Below the pieces are notes generated by a model. It worked only from the letters and a program-made list of their open reading frames with translations, was not told the origin of the DNA and made no database searches. This document shows, piece after piece, positions 59,870 to 64,000 of a stretch of DNA of 64,000 nt. The stretch is from Dastarcus helophoroides. Its lineage: Eukaryota > Arthropoda > Insecta > Coleoptera > Bothrideridae. How positions within the stretch are numbered: position 1 is the stretch's first letter; each line of letters opens with the position of its first letter. A program made the translations under genes and the position numbers. The stretch lies in the NCBI GenBank assembly GCA_028583605.1, contig CM053330.1, positions 25,623,233-25,687,232 of the forward strand. The letters are read 5' to 3'.

Positions 59870-60557
59870 CTTTTTTGAAAAAATTCCAAGTTTTCCTAGA
59901 GATGTTTGCTTTTGTTTTTTAAATTAGAAGTTTAAAGCTTCTAAGAATTTCAACTTTTTTGTTAAAATTTTTATAAGTTTTTCTATAGATTTTCAAAATT
60001 TCAAAATTTCTGCTTTTGTAGCAGGGTTGTATATCAAGCGATATATGTATATCATGATATTTGTTGTTTCCTTCAAATTATTAACGGTTTTCTGATAATC
60101 CCGAGTTAAATCATAAAATTTTGTGATATTTTCATTCCAATTTAAAAATTAATAAAAAAGTCTAAATTTTTAATCAAAGCGAAACTTCGGAAGAAAATGG
60201 ATTTATAAAAAATGCTCTTCAGTGCTCTTCTCTAGTTTTGAAATTAAGTCTTTTCTAAAAGTTTCTCGGCAAAAAGTTGAATAGTTACGATATTTTTAAA
60301 TTTAAGTTTGTCTAATATTTGGACTTTTAAACATTTATTTGTAAATTTCAAGATTTTCTGAAATTATCCAATTACAATTTCCCCTCGTATTAAACATTAA
60401 ACCTTTTCTCTAAACACGATGGTAAAATGTGAATTTTTTTTACTACAAAAGTGTACATTTTTATAATAAATTTCAAGTTTGAAGTGAAAATTTAAGTTTA
60501 ACCTCGAAATGTTGGAATTTTCTCGAGGTTTCGACTTGAAATTTTGACAATTATTTA
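59870..60557. repeat. Degenerate AAATTTCGA-type array, block 10
   Basis: It contains T-rich wording such as TTTCAACTTTTTTG and TTTCAAAATTTC. It ends at the left target duplication of the next element. Confidence 0.45.
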
Positions 60558-60565
60558 GTTTTCCT

Positions 60566-63500
60566 CAGGGGCTGCCTTAGCCATTGCGAGGCTCCGGGCG
60601 GGTAGATCTTTGCGAGGCCCTTGTCTTTGTGGAATTAGTTTTAACATAGACGTAACTAGAATAGGGCAGGATAGGGCGCTTGCCCCCTCCTGGCTAAACG
60701 AAAATTTATATTTAACTGAGGAGACTTTCTCTAAAAAATTTCCATTTGGCAAAATTCATTCTTCTTTAAGCTATTGACATTTTCTCGAAATTTCGACTTA
60801 TTTCCCAAAACTGGTTTTTTTTTTATAAATTTCTTTCGAAATTTTACATTTATTCCTAAAATTTGATTTCTTTCATCAGAATCCGACCTAAGTCAAAATT
60901 TCGAGATTTTATCTCAAAATTTATCGTCATATTTTTCGAAATTCTACCATTTCTCAAAATTCGTTTTTTCCGGAAACTTCCGCTTTTCTTGGAATTTGGA
61001 TGTTATGAAAATTTTCACTTGTTTATCAAAATTTACCTTTTTCCTCAAAATTTGATGGATTTTTCGTTGAAAATATTTATCTCGAAATTTTTAGAATGAC
61101 TTTTTTAGAAATTTTGTAAAAAGACAAAAATTCCGAGAAAATTTTCCCTGGAATGGTTTAAAGCTGAAATACAACTTGTTTCTCAAAATTTCGACGTTTA
61201 TCTCAATATTGGACATTTTCTGACTTGGGATGGGGCAAAACAGGGCGCATGTCTGCCTCTGATTCAAGCGGTCAAGAGAAAATTCTAAAAATTATATTTT
61301 TCTTAAAATTTCCCCCTTTTCCAAAATTTCGACAAAATTTGACTCTCTCTGAAGAATTTCGAGTGTTTACTAAATTTCGACTTTTTTTTCAAAATTTCGA
61401 TCTTTTTTTGTTTCTCCAGGAAAAAAATTAAATTTCTAGAAAAAAAACGAATTTGAAAAAATCGAAACTTGGATATTTTTCCAAAATCCGTCTTTTTTCG
61501 CAAATTTGAAATTTATCCTAAAATCCCATCCTGTATGTTCCCGGAAATCTGAATATTTTTCCTTGAAATTTATATCTTTCTTAAAATTTTGACTTTTTTT
61601 GGATTGGTTTTTTCAGAAACGTTTATTCTCAAAATTGTACTTTTTCTTAAAGTTTGAATTTTTTTCTGGAAAATTTCGATCTTTGATGCTCGATTTGGTA
61701 GTTTTTCTAGAAATGTCGATTGTTTTCCAGAGATATCGTTTTTTTAATTGCTTTATTTTCATCAACATCAGGTTTTTCTAAAGATTTTAAACTTTTAGAA
61801 TTTGATTTTTCCGAAATTTCGATAGGTTTCTTAAAATTTGCCTTTTTCTCGATATTTTTATATTAAAATTCGATATTCAACTTTGTTACACATTTTAAAT
61901 TTTTCTCCTAAAATTAGTTTAAATTCTTCTTTTTAGAAATTTCGACTTTATTCTCAAAATTCTACTTTTTGGACTCTTCTTTCAGAAATCATTTTTTCTG
62001 TCAAAATTCTGCCACTTTTCTGAATATTTGTCTTTTTTAAAATTTTGACTTTTTTAAATTTTGTCTCCAGGAATTTCAACTTCATTATTTCGCCTTATTT
62101 TCGAAATTTTGATTTTTATTCCAAAATACGATGTTTTAGTTTCCGGAACTTTCTGGACTTCCTCGAAATTGGCTTTTCTTTAAAATTTCAGTTTTCTCGA
62201 AATTCATCTGTTTTCTCTAAATTAGATCGGCATATTATCGAAAATTAAAAATGTTGAGAAAAATATTTTTGGATAATTTCGAGAAAGAGATTTCTTGTAC
62301 ATTCAATTTTTTTATTGAAATTTAAATATTATGACAAAATTAGAATAAAAAAGTAAAAATTTCGACAAAGGTGTTTTTGGAAATTGTAAATTTTTTTATA
62401 ATATTTGTCTTTTGGAAATATTTTGGCATATTTAAAATTTTCAGCATTTTTCGAGTTCTTCCGTAAGGTTGGGTTTTTATTCAATTCAAATCCTTTTCCA
62501 AAATAGGTTTTTTTCTCAAAATTCGTCGCTTTCAAAATTACGACTTTATTCTACATTTTTCTCTCAAAATAGACCTTTCACTTTTTTTATATTCCGTTTT
62601 TTCTGAATTTTTTTTAAATTTAAATTTACCAAAAATTTCACGTTTCTCAATACTTGTCTTATTCTGGAAATTTTGACTCGTACTTCAAATAGGGATATTT
62701 TATGCTTCTGGAAATCTCCACTTACAGTGAAAAATTTTTCCCAAAGTTCCAACTTTTTCTGAAAATTACGTCTTTTTTTCACAAAATTCCACCCTTAAAA
62801 ATATAATTTTTTCGAATTTTCAACACTTTTTGAGATCTTTCGAAAGGATAGGATTTTATTTTAAACACGATTTTTTAAACATTCCAACTTTTTCCCAAAA
62901 TTCGTTTTTCCTCTAAATTCGTCTCCCAAAATTAAATTTTCTCTTGAAAATGTTCACTTTTCTTTAAAATATTTCAGCCTTTTTCTTGACATTTCGACGA
63001 TATTTTACAAAAATTGTTATTTTTTGAAATCTTTGAAATTTCGATAGTTTTCAAGGTTTTCTGAAAGATTCGGTTTTTATTTTAGATTCAATTCGGCTCT
63101 ATTTCCAAATTTCTAAGTTAATCTGAAAATTCGATTCCTCAGTTCATGTAGTTAAATAAAAATATACATATACTCAACTGAAACGTTTTCCGGTTTTCTT
63201 TTTTTATCAATTTGTCAAAATGATTATTGCTCCTCCCTCAATGAAATCCTGCCTGCACCCATGAGTTTTAATGATGATGCTTGACGAAAAATGCAAAGTT
63301 ATAAATAAATTTAGACTTTTAAAATTGTTTATTGAAAATTGAAAACACAAAGCTAATAAATTGATATTAATCGTGATAAATTAAGGTGCATTAATGTCTT
63401 AAAAGAATCAAGGATTTACAAATGATGACGCTGCTCTAATATAAAAGCGGGAATTCCCCGAATCGCAAATACGAAGAAAATGGAGTACTATCAGGTTTTA

Positions 63501-63707
63501 TTTAGCCCTTGCGGTTGGCAGTACTTGTGGCACTGGTACGAAATTTCGTCAATGTGAAAGAGAGGGAAAGAAACATTCATTGGAGCGAATGAGACAGATA
63601 TCAGCGCGATAACTACCACGCAAGGATTCGTGCTAGTGCGCGAGGCCCCCTGAAAGAGCGAGGCCCCGGGCGGTTGCCCTGCTCGCCACCCTCAAAAGCC
63701 GTCCCTG
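60566..63707. mobile_element. hAT-like element carrying a TCGAAATTT-type array (3.1 kb)
   Basis: The left end is CAGGGGCTGCCTTAGCC. The right end in reverse complement is CAGGGACGGCTTTTGAGG. Both are followed by GC-rich CGGGCGG/GCGAGGCC subterminal words (60587-60620, 63640-63690). The flanks are identical 8-bp duplications GTTTTCCT (60558-60565, 63708-63715). The interior 60780-63130 is array, almost wholly T-rich (TTTTTCTCAAAATTTCGACT). Ordinary sequence follows to 63660. Possible nested hAT-end words (ACGTAACTAGAATAGGGC near 60648) occur. No transposase frame is present. Confidence 0.85.
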
Positions 63708-63715
63708 GTTTTCCT

Positions 63716-64000
63716 AGAAACCTCAAGGATTTAAACGTAGAAATTTCGAAAAAATTTGATTATTAGAGGTAAAGTCGAATTTTTGGGCATAAATTAAAAA
63801 ATATTTATTACATATAAAGTTTTTTTTTATCAAAACGTTAAATTTGTTCGCAAAATTATGGGTTAAAACCTTAAATTTTTTATTTCTTCTCTAACATTTC
63901 GATTTCAAATTAGAAAGTAGATTTTCTGGAATTTTTTTACTAAAAAATTTTATATTATTTTTATAAATTCTAAGCTCAAAGGCGAAATTTAGAGAGTAAA
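63716..64000. repeat. Degenerate AAATTTCGA-type array, block 11 (runs off the window)
   Basis: Array wording (AGAAATTTCGAAAAAATTTG, AACATTTCGATTTC) continues to the window end. Confidence 0.45.

Overview
This window is strongly AT-rich, intron-bearing nuclear DNA from an animal, most likely an insect. Four observations suggest this: compact GT-AG introns of about 50-110 bp beside kilobase introns, the gene set, Ty3/gypsy and RTE-type elements, and hAT/MITE families of insect style. A beetle is a guess; nothing in the sequence proves the order. Prokaryotic features (operons, Shine-Dalgarno sites, CRISPR) are absent.

Three conserved housekeeping genes can be assembled exon by exon. RNF113 (CWC24-type spliceosomal RING protein) is on the minus strand at 27293-29297. 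ORC4 (origin recognition complex subunit 4) is on the plus strand at 29870-31772, divergent from RNF113. YME1L (mitochondrial i-AAA protease) is on the plus strand at 40728-45412. A possible two-exon microprotein gene lies between RNF113 and ORC4. Two single-exon paralogues of a PARP-catalytic-domain protein with an N-myristoylation-type start lie on the minus strand at 47904-48779 and 58460-59257; both show Ser at the place of the usual catalytic Tyr. An isolated signal-peptide exon with a TATA-like box lies on the minus strand at 16376-16454; the rest of that gene was not found.

Most other DNA is repetitive. An RTE-like non-LTR fragment lies at 11455-12931. A Ty3/gypsy family is present as a minus-strand integrase fragment (21205-22690), rearranged LTRs (22799-23418), solo or relic LTRs (26441-26810, 35405-35500, 39430-40306) and an LTR-gag-protease fragment (51876-55430). 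hAT-like elements with 8-bp target duplications are numerous: 32272-35333, 36773-39385, 39612-40232, 53529-54554, 56741-58015 and 60566-63707. They nest in LTRs and have LTRs nested in them. A Tc1/mariner-like transposase relic (55480-56470), several foldback MITEs and a tandem repeat of about 160 bp (8208-9745) are also present.

Two things stand out. First, much of the intergenic DNA is a degenerate short-period array built on AAAGTCGAAATTT/AAATTTCGACTTT, and at least three blocks of it are bounded by hAT-type inverted termini and 8-bp duplications. Second, there are three hammerhead-ribozyme-like motifs (36310-36370, 47159-47205, 59631-59690), two with intact cores and all with palindromic stem III. 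The best one sits in a unit of about 713 bp flanked by 123-bp direct repeats, which resembles a retrozyme.
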